Shown: positions 46,101-54,856, numbered from the stretch's first letter. The stretch: DNA of 64,000 nucleotides from Pelagerythrobacter marinus (GCF_009827515.1 NZ_WTYO01000004.1:268888-332887); one strand, 5' to 3'. A program made the numbers and translations. The notes: generated by a model not told the origin, from the sequence alone.

Positions 46101-46260
46101 TCACCTGCCCGCGCAGCGAGGCGGTCGATTCCTGCGCGTGTGCAGGCGCGACGAGCGCGACCGACATGGCCCCGCCGGCAACGCCGATCGCCAGCGCGGC
46201 GGCGAGCCTGCGGGCCAGGCGGGTCTGGGTGAACGGATTGCGAGATTCGAACTTGGTCAT
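43195..46260 (-). CDS. Large carbohydrate-type TonB-dependent receptor with carboxypeptidase-regulatory-like domain
   Basis: A 1021-residue outer-membrane transporter. After the signal peptide (cleavage near AHAQE) comes a carboxypeptidase-regulatory-like beta-sandwich (about 45-120, with GVRRTVAAGAGGNYNFASLR), a TonB-box-like stretch (NEIVVVADR), a plug, and a barrel ending in Phe (SAGFEF). The size and extra domain match the OmpA-related/oligosaccharide receptor group rather than siderophore receptors. No SusD partner is present, as usual in Proteobacteria. A very good site (GGAGGAAACC) precedes the ATG. It is divergent from GH3 with a LacI-type operator between them. Confidence 0.92.
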   Translation of the reverse strand: MTKFESRNPFTQTRLARRLAAALAIGVAGGAMSVALVAPAHAQESTASLRGQVTGAQGISQVTAVEVNTGVRRTVAAGAGGNYNFASLRPGTYRLEVTTADGVRTTDSFTLRVAQNAVLDFDLGPQQAGAGQPPAGAPAGGNEIVVVADRIRTMEGGEVGANISLRQIETLPQNNRNFLAFADLAPGVQFVTGANGQSRLQGGAQDSRTVNIFIDGVGQKDYVLKNGVTGQDSTQGNPFPQMAIGEYRVISSNYKAEFDQVSSVAITAVTRSGTNEFHGQGFIDYTDQSMRAATPLELYGSNPGKVETKDFQFGGALGGPIIKDVMHFFVTYEGKRQERPVEITPGLALPVSFFPAEYQDEFGPTNSTFNEDLYFGKIDFVPSNSDLFEVSAKYRDESGEFLGSGINARSTISSQDVEELRLTGRWEHTTDNWINDLKLTYEDVKWAPTPVEFSNASLFAYAGPSPTDPQPGEVVRDNLLRIGGGGNYQDKGQKGWAIQNDFTWTGFEGHTIKLGVKSKWVELNTLELNNFNPVYTYNVAYNPGGGTFNDTIPYRVQFGAQTGTGSPIVNSKNWQFGIYAQDDWEVTDRLTLNIGVRWDYEETPAFFDFVHPQDAVEAVSPENYPNLVNANYDINDYISTGTERKAFTGAIQPRLGFTYELDEDGRFALFGGYGRSYDRNQFDFLQQEISVGSYTTRTFNFITGDPNNTCDPSPTCVPWDPVYLTEEGRQQLLAQAGTGGGRELRFIDNDLKMPYSDQFSLGLRGRLTSNFDAEVGFSHIESKDGFAYLLGNRRPDGSFFEPAPAAPNSPWGFAPAGYGSIIIGTNGLETSADSAYLKLNKNYTPASPWSLSATYTYTEAEENRNFGEVFALDFPSLEDYPVTRSSGVRKHRLVMTGSVDLPIDMVLSGKFQIASPPYLKSFISTGGPNPSRDVIANEANANGDRWGFRQMDLAVTKYLSLPFVTDETRIWIRADVINLFNDRNYVDYNADPASPDYLTISGLGVGGNPPRTIKVSAGFEF

Positions 46261-46366
46261 GGTTTCCTCCCCACGTCGGCCGCCCCTTGAGGGTCGATCC
46301 GAAAAGCTACCTGCGTGACGGCGGGCCTTGTCGCCCGAACCGCCGAATCAACTCGATCTGGGGTCT

Positions 46367-46380
46367 TGTAACCGGTTTCA
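46367..46380. promoter_or_regulatory. LacI-family operator between TonB receptor and GH3 genes
   Basis: TGTAACCGGTTTCA matches TGWAANCGNTWNCA at all fixed positions. It is in the 211-base divergent spacer, 107 bases from the receptor start and 92 from the GH3 start, and could control both. Confidence 0.7.
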
Positions 46381-46471
46381 TATGGCCTGTATAGCCTGCA
46401 CCACGTTGCCGAATCCGGCACAGCCGTTTTACTGCCCGCGCCGCACCGCGGCCGGGCGCAGGGAGAGAAAC

Positions 46472-48796
46472 ATGACCAGATCCGCCAGAGTCCTGCTCGC
46501 CGGCGCTGCCGCGCTCGCCTTCGCGAGCGGCACCGCCCATGCTTCCGCCGCCGCCGCGCAGACCAGCCCGCAGACGCAGGTCCCGGTTGCCCCGGCCGAG
46601 CCCGACTGGGCCCGCCCCGACTCGCAGATGGACGCCTTCATCGACGACCTGTTGGCGCGCATGACGCTGCAGGAGAAGATCGGCCAGCTCACCCTGCTCA
46701 CCAGCGACTGGGAATCGACCGGCCCGACGATGCGCGAAGGCTACAAGCAGGATATCGCCGCGGGCCGCGTCGGCGCGATCTTCAACGCCTATACCGCCGC
46801 CTACACGCGCGAGCTGCAGGAGATGGCGGTCGAGGGGACGCGGCTGAAGATCCCGCTCCTTTTCGGCTATGACGTGATCCACGGCCATCGCACGATCTTC
46901 CCGATCTCGCTCGGCGAAGCGGCGAGCTGGGATCTCGACGCGATCGAGACGTCGGCCCGCGTTTCCGCGCAGGAGGCGACGGCCGAGGGGATTCACTGGA
47001 CCTTCTCGCCGATGGTCGACGTCTCGCGCGATGCCCGCTGGGGCCGCATGTCCGAAGGCGCGGGCGAGGACGTGTTTCTCGGCAGCGAGATCGCCCGCGC
47101 GCGGGTGCGCGGTTACCAGGGCGAAGACCTCGGGGCGGTCGACACGATGCTCGCCACCGCCAAGCACTTCGCCGCCTATGGCGCGGCCCAGGCCGGGCGC
47201 GACTATCACACGGTGGACATTTCCGAACGCACGCTGCGCGACGTCTACCTGCCGCCGTTCAAGGCCGCGGTGGACGAGGGCGTGGCGACCTTCATGACCG
47301 CGTTCAACGAGTACGACGGCGTACCCGCCAGCGGCAGCAAGTTCCTGCTGACCGACGTGCTGCGGCACGAATGGGGCTTCGACGGGTTCGTGGTAACCGA
47401 TTACACGTCGATCAACGAGATGGTGCCCCACGGCTATTCCCGCGACCTCGCGCAGGCGGGCGAGCAGGCGCTGAACGCGGGCGTGGACATGGACATGCAG
47501 GGCGCTGTCTTCATGGAGAACCTGGCGCGCTCGGTCGAGGAAGGGCGGGTGGACACCGCGAAGATCGACCGGGCCGTGCGCCGGGTGCTGGAAATGAAAT
47601 ACCGCCTCGGCCTGTTCGACGATCCCTATCGCTACGTCGACGCGGCGCGCGAGAAGGCCACGCTCTACAAGCCCGAGTTCCTCGAGGCCGCGCGCGACGT
47701 GGCGCGCAAGTCGATGGTCCTGCTCAAGAACGAGGGCAATGTCCTGCCGCTTGCCGCCGACGCCGGGCGGATCGCCGTGATCGGCCCGCTGGCCGACAGC
47801 AAGGCCGACATGATCGGCAGCTGGGCCGCCGGCGGCGACCGCGAGACGCGCCCGGTCACCGTGTTCGAAGGGATCGCGGCGCGCGCGGGCGACGGGGTCA
47901 GCGTCGAACACGCGAAGGGCGCCAGCTACGAGTTCGCCGACGCCGGCAAGACCGACGGCTTCGCCGAGGCGCTGGCCCTGGCCGAACGCTCCGACGTCAT
48001 CGTCGCGGCGATGGGCGAGAAATGGGACATGACCGGCGAGGCCGCCAGCCGCACCACCCTCGACCTGCCCGGAAACCAGCAGGCCCTGCTCGAGGCGCTG
48101 GTGGCGACCGGCAAGCCGGTCGTCCTCGTCCTGCTCAGCGGGCGGCCGAACGCGATTGCCTGGGCGGACGAGAACGTTCCGGCGATCCTCCACGCCTGGT
48201 ACCCGGGCACGCAGGGCGGCCACGCGGTGGCCGACGTGCTGTTCGGCGACTACAATCCCTCGGGCAAGCTGCCGGTCACCTTCCCGCGCAATGTCGGCCA
48301 GGTGCCGATCCATTACGACATGAAGAACACCGGGCGCCCGATCGAACTGGGCGCGCCGGGCGCGAAGTACGTCTCGCGCTATCTCAACACGCCGAACGAC
48401 CCGCTCTACCGCTTCGGTTACGGCCTCAGCTACACGACTTTCGCCTATTCGCCGGCGACGCTCTCGGCCGCTTCGATGGGGCCGGGCGGATCGATCACCG
48501 CCAGCGCGACGATCACCAATACCGGCGACCGCGCGGGCGAGGAAGTCGTCCAGCTCTACGTCCGCGACCTCGTCGGCTCGGTCACCCGCCCGGTGCAGGA
48601 ACTGAAGGGGTTCGAGAAGATCATGCTCGAACCCGGCGAATCGCGCACGGTCAGCTTCACCCTGACCCCGCGGGACCTGGCGTTCACCCGCGCCGACATG
48701 TCGCACGGGTGGGAGCCGGGCGAATTCCAGCTGTGGATCGCCCCGTCCTCGGGCGCGAAGGCGAGCACGCCGGTCACCTTCACGCTGACCGAGTGA
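46472..48796 (+). CDS. bglX: Periplasmic GH3 beta-glucosidase (BglX type)
   Basis: A 774-residue exported family-3 glucosidase. Signal peptide (about 1-29), (beta/alpha)8 domain with AKHFAAYGA and the nucleophile Asp310 in GFVVTDYTSI, a second alpha/beta domain (AVIGPLADSKADMIGSWAA onward) and a C-terminal fibronectin-III-like domain (EEVVQLYVRDLVGSVTRPV). It would release glucose from beta-linked oligosaccharides in the periplasm. GGGAGAGAAAC precedes the ATG. Probably under the operator at 46367. Confidence 0.95.
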   Translation: MTRSARVLLAGAAALAFASGTAHASAAAAQTSPQTQVPVAPAEPDWARPDSQMDAFIDDLLARMTLQEKIGQLTLLTSDWESTGPTMREGYKQDIAAGRVGAIFNAYTAAYTRELQEMAVEGTRLKIPLLFGYDVIHGHRTIFPISLGEAASWDLDAIETSARVSAQEATAEGIHWTFSPMVDVSRDARWGRMSEGAGEDVFLGSEIARARVRGYQGEDLGAVDTMLATAKHFAAYGAAQAGRDYHTVDISERTLRDVYLPPFKAAVDEGVATFMTAFNEYDGVPASGSKFLLTDVLRHEWGFDGFVVTDYTSINEMVPHGYSRDLAQAGEQALNAGVDMDMQGAVFMENLARSVEEGRVDTAKIDRAVRRVLEMKYRLGLFDDPYRYVDAAREKATLYKPEFLEAARDVARKSMVLLKNEGNVLPLAADAGRIAVIGPLADSKADMIGSWAAGGDRETRPVTVFEGIAARAGDGVSVEHAKGASYEFADAGKTDGFAEALALAERSDVIVAAMGEKWDMTGEAASRTTLDLPGNQQALLEALVATGKPVVLVLLSGRPNAIAWADENVPAILHAWYPGTQGGHAVADVLFGDYNPSGKLPVTFPRNVGQVPIHYDMKNTGRPIELGAPGAKYVSRYLNTPNDPLYRFGYGLSYTTFAYSPATLSAASMGPGGSITASATITNTGDRAGEEVVQLYVRDLVGSVTRPVQELKGFEKIMLEPGESRTVSFTLTPRDLAFTRADMSHGWEPGEFQLWIAPSSGAKASTPVTFTLTE

Positions 48797-48929
48797 GGCG
48801 ACGGGCCGGCCGCCGGCCGCCTGCGCCGCCCTCGCCGCGCTGCCCGCGAGCGCCCTGCCGGCGGCTGCGGCCGCCCGGCGGGGTGCAAGCGGGCCGGCCG
48901 GCCGCCCAGCGGGCCGCACCGGGCGCCGG

Positions 48930-50111
48930 TCAGGGGCAGCCGCCGTCGCGCACCGTGCCTGCCGGCCAGCGCAGCTCGTAGGTGACCGCGAAGCCATCGT
49001 GATCGGACAGCCGCGGCATCGCGTGGCTGCCGTCGAACATCGCCTCCACCCGGATCGGGCGGATCTTGACCAGCCCGCCGTCGGCGAAGAACTGCAGGTC
49101 CTGCGTATCGACCCAGGGCTCGTCGCCGTCCCACGACATCCGCACCTCGCAGCCCGAAGCCGGATCGGCGCAGACCCGGTGAACCAGCGTCAGCGGCTGG
49201 TAGCGCGAGAAATGGGCCCAGCGATCTTCCGAGTGGCGCATGTTGAAATCGCCCCCGAACACGACCGGGAAGCGATCGTCGTGCGTGCGATCGACGAACT
49301 CGGACGCTTCGAGCGCCTGCCGGCCATGGGCGACGAGGCTGCGTTCTTCCGGTACCTTCGCCGCGCGGCGCGAGTTCATGTGCGTATTGTAGAGATCGAC
49401 CGGCACGGGGACGCCGGGAATGGCGATCCTGGCCAGCATCACGCCCTTGTTGGCAAGGCAGTCGATCCCGGCGCAGGAACGGCGCCCGAAGGCGCGGTGA
49501 TCGACATGGGTGACCGGATAGCGCGAGGCGACCGCGATGCCGCTGCCCGTCAGGTGCATCCCGATCTCGCCGCGCCGGATATTGGACTTGCCCGGCAGCG
49601 CGCTGCGCGTCGAGCCCTGCGGGCGGGTCGTGCGGCGCGGCCCGCTGACGACGGCCGGGTAGCCGCTGGCGAGCACTGCCCGCTTGGCCGGGCCGCTGAA
49701 CATTTCCTGGAACAGGACCACGTCGGGCGCCGTCCCCGCCGCGCGCATCCGGGCCAGCGTCTCCCCGATCGCGGCCAGGTCGCCCGCGCGCGAAACCCGC
49801 GCCGGCCAGCCCAGCCCCTCGATATTGTAGGTGAGGACGGATAGCTCCATCCGCGCGGTCCGGCCGTCTTCCGACAGCTCGATCGCCGGGCGCGGGCTCG
49901 CCTCGCAGCTCGCGATCCGCAGCGGCGGCGCGGTGCCGCAGGCGGCGAGCGCCAGCGCCGATGCCGCCGCCAGCCCGAGGCGCGCCGCGCCGCGGGCCGT
50001 GCACCCCCGCTGCCGTGCCTGGTCGCGATCGCCGGATATAGGCCGTTTACTCCCTGCCGTTGCGCTTGCCGCTGCGGGGCGCAGGAAAACACGAGCGCCC
50101 GCCCGTTTCAA
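48930..50111 (-). CDS. Endonuclease/exonuclease/phosphatase (EEP) superfamily lipoprotein
   Basis: Secreted EEP-fold hydrolase (DNase I/sphingomyelinase superfamily). Motifs are VLTYNIEGLG, VVLFQEMFSG (metal-binding Glu), VDLYNTHMNS, VVFGGDFNMR and the final LSDHDGFAVTY (catalytic His). A lipobox-like LALAACG gives Cys58. The only standard in-frame start is TTG at 50111, with GAGGGG eight bases upstream; this leaves about 44 residues before the hydrophobic segment, so the start is uncertain. Substrate could be phospholipid, sphingolipid or nucleic acid. Confidence 0.8.
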   Translation of the reverse strand: MKRAGARVFLRPAAASATAGSKRPISGDRDQARQRGCTARGAARLGLAAASALALAACGTAPPLRIASCEASPRPAIELSEDGRTARMELSVLTYNIEGLGWPARVSRAGDLAAIGETLARMRAAGTAPDVVLFQEMFSGPAKRAVLASGYPAVVSGPRRTTRPQGSTRSALPGKSNIRRGEIGMHLTGSGIAVASRYPVTHVDHRAFGRRSCAGIDCLANKGVMLARIAIPGVPVPVDLYNTHMNSRRAAKVPEERSLVAHGRQALEASEFVDRTHDDRFPVVFGGDFNMRHSEDRWAHFSRYQPLTLVHRVCADPASGCEVRMSWDGDEPWVDTQDLQFFADGGLVKIRPIRVEAMFDGSHAMPRLSDHDGFAVTYELRWPAGTVRDGGCP

Positions 50112-50208
50112 GCGTTCGGCCCCTCAGCCCTTCCTCGCCCGCGGCGCCCGCGATAGGATGCGCGCCGGGACGGCACCGAAGGCGCCACGGCGCGCGAGCG
50201 GGGGACGA

Positions 50209-51261
50209 ATGGCAGCACCGGCGAGCGAAGGGCACGGCAGGGCGGCAGGCGCGATGCGCTGGCTGAAACGCATCGCGATCGCCCTGGCGCTGCTGGCGCT
50301 CGCGACCTTCCTCGCCTTCCGGTTCAGCCCGTGGCCCTCGGTCGCGGTGATCGCCTATGCCTTCTCCGACGGGGAGCGCGTGTCCGAGGCCGCGCTGGCC
50401 CGCCACGTCCCGCCGGGGATCGAGACCCGCCGCGACCTCGCCTACGGTCCGGGGCGCGACGAGCGCTTCGATATCAATCGCAGGGCGCAGGCCCCGGGGC
50501 CGCAGCCGGCGATCGTGTGGGTCCATGGCGGGGCCTGGATCGCCGGGAGCAAGGACGGGATCGCCAATTACATGAAAGTGCTGGCGGGCCGCGGGTTCAC
50601 GACCGTCGCGGTGGAATATTCGACCGGGCGCGGATCGCGCTATCCCCGCCCGGTGGAACAGGTGAACCGCGCGCTCGGCCACATTGTCGCCAATGCCGGC
50701 GCGCTGGGGATCGATCCGGACGGGATCGTCCTCGCCGGCGATTCGGCCGGGGCGCAGATCGCCGCCCAGGTTGCGCTGCTGACCACCGACGATCGCTATG
50801 CCCGTGCGCTGGGCATTGCGCCGCAGGTCGATCGCGGGGCGATCCGGGCGCTGCTGCTGCTCTCCGGCGCCTACGATCTCGGCTCGGTCGATCTCGAAGG
50901 CGACTACGGCTGGTTCGTGCGCAGCGTGCTCTGGGCCTATTCGGGCAGCCGCGATTTCCTGGAGGACGAACGCTTCGCCCTCGCCTCGGTCACCGACCAT
51001 GTCGGCCCGGCCTTTCCGCCGAGCTTCGTCTCCTCGGGAAACGGCGACCCGCTGGAGCCGCAGGCGCGCCGCCTGGCACAGCGCCTGCGCGGCGAGGGCG
51101 TGGCGGTGGAAACGCTGTTCTTCGCCGCCGGCCGCCGGCCCGAACTGCCGCACGAGTACCAGTTCAACCTCGACGACCCCGCCGGGGCCGAGGCGCTGGA
51201 GCGGATGGCCGCCTTCGCTCACCGCCACGCCGGCAGTCAGCCGCGCGCGTCGCGCGACTGA
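50209..51261 (+). CDS. Membrane-anchored alpha/beta hydrolase (esterase/lipase, HSL/BD-FAE-like)
   Basis: A 350-residue hydrolase with one N-terminal hydrophobic helix (about 19-37). The oxyanion motif HGGAW is at 106-110, the nucleophile Ser179 in GDSAGAQ, a probable acid in SSGNGDPLEP and a probable His in PHEYQF near the end. Start at the ATG following GGGGGACGA; other in-frame ATGs at 50158 and 50254 are possible. The substrate is unknown. It is divergent from the EEP lipoprotein. Confidence 0.82.
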   Translation: MAAPASEGHGRAAGAMRWLKRIAIALALLALATFLAFRFSPWPSVAVIAYAFSDGERVSEAALARHVPPGIETRRDLAYGPGRDERFDINRRAQAPGPQPAIVWVHGGAWIAGSKDGIANYMKVLAGRGFTTVAVEYSTGRGSRYPRPVEQVNRALGHIVANAGALGIDPDGIVLAGDSAGAQIAAQVALLTTDDRYARALGIAPQVDRGAIRALLLLSGAYDLGSVDLEGDYGWFVRSVLWAYSGSRDFLEDERFALASVTDHVGPAFPPSFVSSGNGDPLEPQARRLAQRLRGEGVAVETLFFAAGRRPELPHEYQFNLDDPAGAEALERMAAFAHRHAGSQPRASRD

Positions 51262-51277
51262 GCGGGCGCGGCCGCGA

Positions 51278-52057
51278 TCAGCGCCGGGCGAGGCCGATCA
51301 GCGCGGTCGAAGGGACCGGCAGGACCGGCCGCCCGGCGGCCATGCGGCGCACCTCCGCGATCACGGCCGCCTGTTCGGCGGCGGACAAGTCCTTCCAGTC
51401 GGGCGACATGCCGAACAGCGTGTCCGGCTGGTCGAGGGCCGCGGTTTCCAGTGCGAAATCGTGGGTCACCTCGCGCACCTCCGCGCTGCGGTAGCCGGCG
51501 GCGCGCAGTTCGCGCACGAAGCCCTCGGGCGTGGAAAGCGCCGCGATCGCCGGGGGCATCGTCATCTCCGCGCGCCCGGGGAACAGCTTGCGCCGCACCT
51601 CGCCGAGGAGGAGGAACGTCGCCGCCCCGCGGTCCGCCCACGTGCCCACGACGCCGTGTCCGCCCGGCCGCGTGACGCGCGCCATCTCCGCCAGCCCCTT
51701 GCGCCAGTCGGCGAACATGATGACGCCGAAGAGCGAGAAGACCGCATCGTAATGCGCGTCGGGCAGGTCGAGCGCCTGGCCGTCCATCACGCGCGCCTCG
51801 ACCCCGGGAACGGCGGCGGCGGCGATCCGCGCGACCATTCCCGGCGCGAAATCGGTCGCGAGCACGCGCGCGCCCTTCCGCGCCGCGACGAAGGCCAGCG
51901 CCCCGGTGCCCGCGGCCACATCGAGCACGCTGGACCGCGGCCCCAGCGGCACCATGGCGGCGGCATCTTCGGCATAGAGCGAGGTGAAACGGTGCGCGGT
52001 GCGCTCGTATTGCAACGCGGCATCGTCCCAGTGGGCGGGCTGTTCGAAAGCGGACAC
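51278..52057 (-). CDS. Class I SAM-dependent methyltransferase
   Basis: A 259-residue UbiE/Methyltransf_11-like enzyme with SAM loop VLDVAAGTGALAFVAA (44-59), TDFAPGM, MDGQALDLPDAHYDAVFSLFGVIMF and ARVTRPGGHGVVG. Start was set at GTG 52057, which has GGAGAG seven bases upstream, rather than the GTG at 52072 that lacks any site. Small-molecule substrate unknown. It is divergent from an Rrf2-type regulator with a palindrome between them. Confidence 0.87.
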   Translation of the reverse strand: MSAFEQPAHWDDAALQYERTAHRFTSLYAEDAAAMVPLGPRSSVLDVAAGTGALAFVAARKGARVLATDFAPGMVARIAAAAVPGVEARVMDGQALDLPDAHYDAVFSLFGVIMFADWRKGLAEMARVTRPGGHGVVGTWADRGAATFLLLGEVRRKLFPGRAEMTMPPAIAALSTPEGFVRELRAAGYRSAEVREVTHDFALETAALDQPDTLFGMSPDWKDLSAAEQAAVIAEVRRMAAGRPVLPVPSTALIGLARR

Positions 52058-52075
52058 GATGAGGCTCTCCACGAA

Positions 52076-52100
52076 TCATGTAACTTTGTATATTACATGA
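52076..52100. promoter_or_regulatory. Palindrome between methyltransferase and Rrf2 genes
   Basis: TCATGTAA and TTACATGA are perfect 8-base arms around nine A/T-rich bases. It is 19 bases from the methyltransferase start and 38 from the regulator start, in the right place for an autoregulated Rrf2 operator. Confidence 0.75.
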
Positions 52101-52137
52101 AGCGCGGCTGTTGCCAATCGCTTCCGCGCGGCCGAAG

Positions 52138-52608
52138 ATGGCCGCCGTGCGCAACGACAGCCGCCTTTCCCGTATGCTCCACGTCCTGCTCCACATGGCA
52201 CGGCGCGACGAGCCGATGACGTCGGAAGCGATCGCGCGGATGCTGGGCACCAATGCCGTCGTCGTGCGCCGCACGATGGCCGGCCTGCGCGAGGCTGGCT
52301 ACGTCCGATCGGCCAAGGGCCACGGCGGCGGCTGGTCGATCGCGGTGGACCTGGCGACGATCTCGCTGCTCGATGTCCACCGCGCGGTCGGCGGCCCGCG
52401 CGTCTTCGCGATGGGCAACGAGCATCCGCACCCCGATTGCCTGGTGGAGAAAGTCGTCAACGAGACGCTCGACGATGCCATGCGCCAGGCCGAGGCCCTG
52501 CTGACCGCGCGGCTGGCGCAAGTCAGCCTGGCCGAACTGGCGCGGCGGTTCGACCGGCGCATGGGCACCCTGCCCGGCCAGTGCGCCGAGCGCGAACCGA
52601 CGGCCTAG
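52138..52608 (+). CDS. Rrf2-family transcriptional regulator
   Basis: A 156-residue winged-helix regulator. DSRLSRMLHVLLHMA, SEAIARMLGTNAVVVRRTMAGLREAGYV and AKGHGGGWSIAVDLATISLLDVHRAV are the Rrf2 signature. The Cys cluster that binds Fe-S in IscR and NsrR is not present; only single Cys residues are seen (PDCLVEK and GQCAER), so it probably senses another signal. Likely represses itself and the divergent methyltransferase through the palindrome at 52076. Confidence 0.88.
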   Translation: MAAVRNDSRLSRMLHVLLHMARRDEPMTSEAIARMLGTNAVVVRRTMAGLREAGYVRSAKGHGGGWSIAVDLATISLLDVHRAVGGPRVFAMGNEHPHPDCLVEKVVNETLDDAMRQAEALLTARLAQVSLAELARRFDRRMGTLPGQCAEREPTA

Positions 52609-52673
52609 CGGCTCCCTGCCTTCGCGCAGGGGGGGCGGCCGCCGGCCCGGTTACGGGCCCGGTCGCGGCCCTG

Positions 52674-54764
52674 TCACCGGGCCTCGACCGGGCGCAGCGA
52701 CAGGGCGAAGCCGCCCCCGGCCTCCATCGTCAGCGAGAGGCGGTCGCCCGCGCGGACGGTCCGCGTCTCGCGCACCATGGCGAAGCGGTCGCCGTCGATC
52801 CCCCCGCCTTCGCCGTCGCGCCAGATCTCCGCGCGGTAGCTGCGTCCGGCGGGCAGGAAGCCGAGGTCGATCGCGATCGTACGCCGCGCGCTGTCGGTCA
52901 CCCCGCCGATCCACCAGTCCTGCCCGTCGCGGCGCTGGCGCGCGACGACCGCGTATTCGCCGATCTCGCCGGCGAGGACGCGGGTCCGCTCCCAGTCCAC
53001 CGGGACCTGTTCGATGAAGGCCAGCGCATCGGGGAACCGGGCGTAGTTCTCCGGCAGGTCGGCCGCCATCTGCAGCGGCGAATAGATCACGACATAGAGG
53101 GCAAGCTGCCGCGCCAGCGTATTGGGCAGCGGCCGCCCGTCGCGCCCCTCGAGGCTCACGATGCCGGGCGTCAGGTCGAACGGACCCGACAGCATCCGGG
53201 TGAACAGCAGGGTCGGCTCGTGCTCGGGCGGGTTGGGCGGCTCGCCCCAGGCCATGTACTCGCTGCCCCGCGCCCCCTCGCGCGTGACGAGGTTGGGCCA
53301 GGTGCGGCGCAGGCCGGTGTCCTTGACCGGTTCGTGCGCGTTGATCGCGATCCGGTGCGCGGCCGCCCGCTCGGCGACCAGCGCGTGGTGGCGCACCATG
53401 AATTGCCCGTCGTGGTATTCCCACTGCTCGCTGCCGTCCGCATCCTCGCGCAGGACCATGCCGGCATCGGCGACATAGCCGGTCTTGACCGCGTGGATGC
53501 CGTGGCGCGCGTAGTAATCGAGCGCTTCCTCGAGCTGGCGTTCGTAGAGGCCGGCGTTGCCCGCGGTCTCGTGGTGGCCCATGATCTCGACCCCGCGCGC
53601 CCGGGCGTAAGCGGCGACCCGTTCGATGTCGAAATCGGGATAGGCCTCGGCGAAGCGGAAATTGCGGCCGCTCTCGCTCCACCACCCCTTGTTCCAGCCT
53701 TCGACCAGGACCGATCCGAAACCGTGTTCGGCCGCGAAGTCGATGTAGCGCAGCGCGTTCTCGGTCGTCGCGCCGTGCTTCGGCCCGTCGTTCCAGCTCC
53801 AGGTGTCGAGGTGCATCCCCCACCAGATCCCGATGTACTTGTGCGGGGTGAACCAGCTCATGTCGGCGATCCGGCTCGGCGCGTTGAGGTTGAGGATCAG
53901 GTCCGACGCGGCATGGAGCGCGGGCGCGTCTTCCCCGATCAGGATCGTGCGCCAGGGGGTCGCGAATGGCGCTGTGCGCCGCACCTTCCACGGCTGCGAC
54001 GAAGGGGCGAGCCGGGTGCGGAAGCGCTGCCCCTCGATCCGCTGGAGCCAGAAGGCCGCGTAATCGACCAGGGCCGCCTCGTGGATCGCGACGTGCAGCC
54101 CGTCGGCGCGGCGGAAGGTGATCGGGCTGTGCGCCGTGCCGACCTCGCGCGCGGGCGTGCGGCGATAGAGGTATTCGTAGCGGTTCCACTCGCCGCCCGG
54201 AATCCACCATGCCTCGACCTCGCCCCCCGCGGCGGCGAGGTTGAACTCGGTCAGTTCCTCGTCGATCCTGACATCGGCAAGGCTTTCCTGCCGGGGAAAG
54301 ACGAACCGGAAGCCGACGCCCGCGTCGAAGACCCGCGCGACCAGCTCGATCGTGCGGCGATCGCGCACCCGCTCGACCATCGGCACGCGCAGTTCGTTGT
54401 AATCGTTGGCGACCAGCCGGCTTTCGCCCCACGGCTGTTCCCAGGTGTCGCTGTGGCTGGCGCGGCTGGCTTCGCCCAGTTCGACGCCGTGCTGCCACTT
54501 GCCCGCGCCGCGCAGCATGAAGCCGAACGTGGACGGCGCGATCACCGGCTGCCCGTCGCGCGTCACGCTGTAGGTCGGCACGCCGTCGCGGGTGGTCAGC
54601 GCGAAGCAGGTGCGCGCGTCGGGCGAACAGACGCGGTGCGCGACCGGTTCCTGCGCCCGCGCCGCGGCGAGCGGCAGCGCGAGCCCGAGCGCGAGGCCCA
54701 GCGCGAGGCCCAGCGCGAGGATGGCGAGGCGCGCGAACGGATGGCGGGGGCTGTCGTGGTCCAT
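52674..54764 (-). CDS. GH97 alpha-glucosidase (SusB-like, inverting type)
   Basis: A 696-residue exported glycosidase with a very hydrophobic signal peptide built on repeated Leu-Gly-Leu-Ala. An N-terminal beta-sandwich is followed by a barrel with WWGMHLDTWSW. The four Glu residues used by SusB-type inverting enzymes align with Glu399 (GHHET), Glu478 (NAHEPVK), Glu496 (TREGARG) and Glu502 (GSEYM). This separates it from retaining GH97 alpha-galactosidases, which have an Asp nucleophile. Start at 54764 is preferred; ATG 54773 sits too close to GGGAGAG. It is divergent from the sugar MFS gene with a LacI-type palindrome between. Confidence 0.92.
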   Translation of the reverse strand: MDHDSPRHPFARLAILALGLALGLALGLALPLAAARAQEPVAHRVCSPDARTCFALTTRDGVPTYSVTRDGQPVIAPSTFGFMLRGAGKWQHGVELGEASRASHSDTWEQPWGESRLVANDYNELRVPMVERVRDRRTIELVARVFDAGVGFRFVFPRQESLADVRIDEELTEFNLAAAGGEVEAWWIPGGEWNRYEYLYRRTPAREVGTAHSPITFRRADGLHVAIHEAALVDYAAFWLQRIEGQRFRTRLAPSSQPWKVRRTAPFATPWRTILIGEDAPALHAASDLILNLNAPSRIADMSWFTPHKYIGIWWGMHLDTWSWNDGPKHGATTENALRYIDFAAEHGFGSVLVEGWNKGWWSESGRNFRFAEAYPDFDIERVAAYARARGVEIMGHHETAGNAGLYERQLEEALDYYARHGIHAVKTGYVADAGMVLREDADGSEQWEYHDGQFMVRHHALVAERAAAHRIAINAHEPVKDTGLRRTWPNLVTREGARGSEYMAWGEPPNPPEHEPTLLFTRMLSGPFDLTPGIVSLEGRDGRPLPNTLARQLALYVVIYSPLQMAADLPENYARFPDALAFIEQVPVDWERTRVLAGEIGEYAVVARQRRDGQDWWIGGVTDSARRTIAIDLGFLPAGRSYRAEIWRDGEGGGIDGDRFAMVRETRTVRAGDRLSLTMEAGGGFALSLRPVEAR

Positions 54765-54856
54765 GGTCCTCATCTCTCCCTGCCCGCCGCGCGACCGTTG
54801 CGGGTCGCCGCCGGGCCGATTCCGTGGCATGGCTTGTGCGCGAAGAAGAAACCTCG

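Noticed and set aside
43177..46290. About 1037-codon open frame antisense to the large TonB receptor
   Set aside because: The minus strand encodes a complete receptor with signal peptide, plug, barrel and terminal Phe. The antisense frame has no family features.
52674..54764. GH97 protein as alpha-galactosidase
   Set aside because: Retaining GH97 galactosidases use an Asp nucleophile. Here the Glu residues of the inverting SusB type (GHHET, NAHEP, GSEY) are all present.
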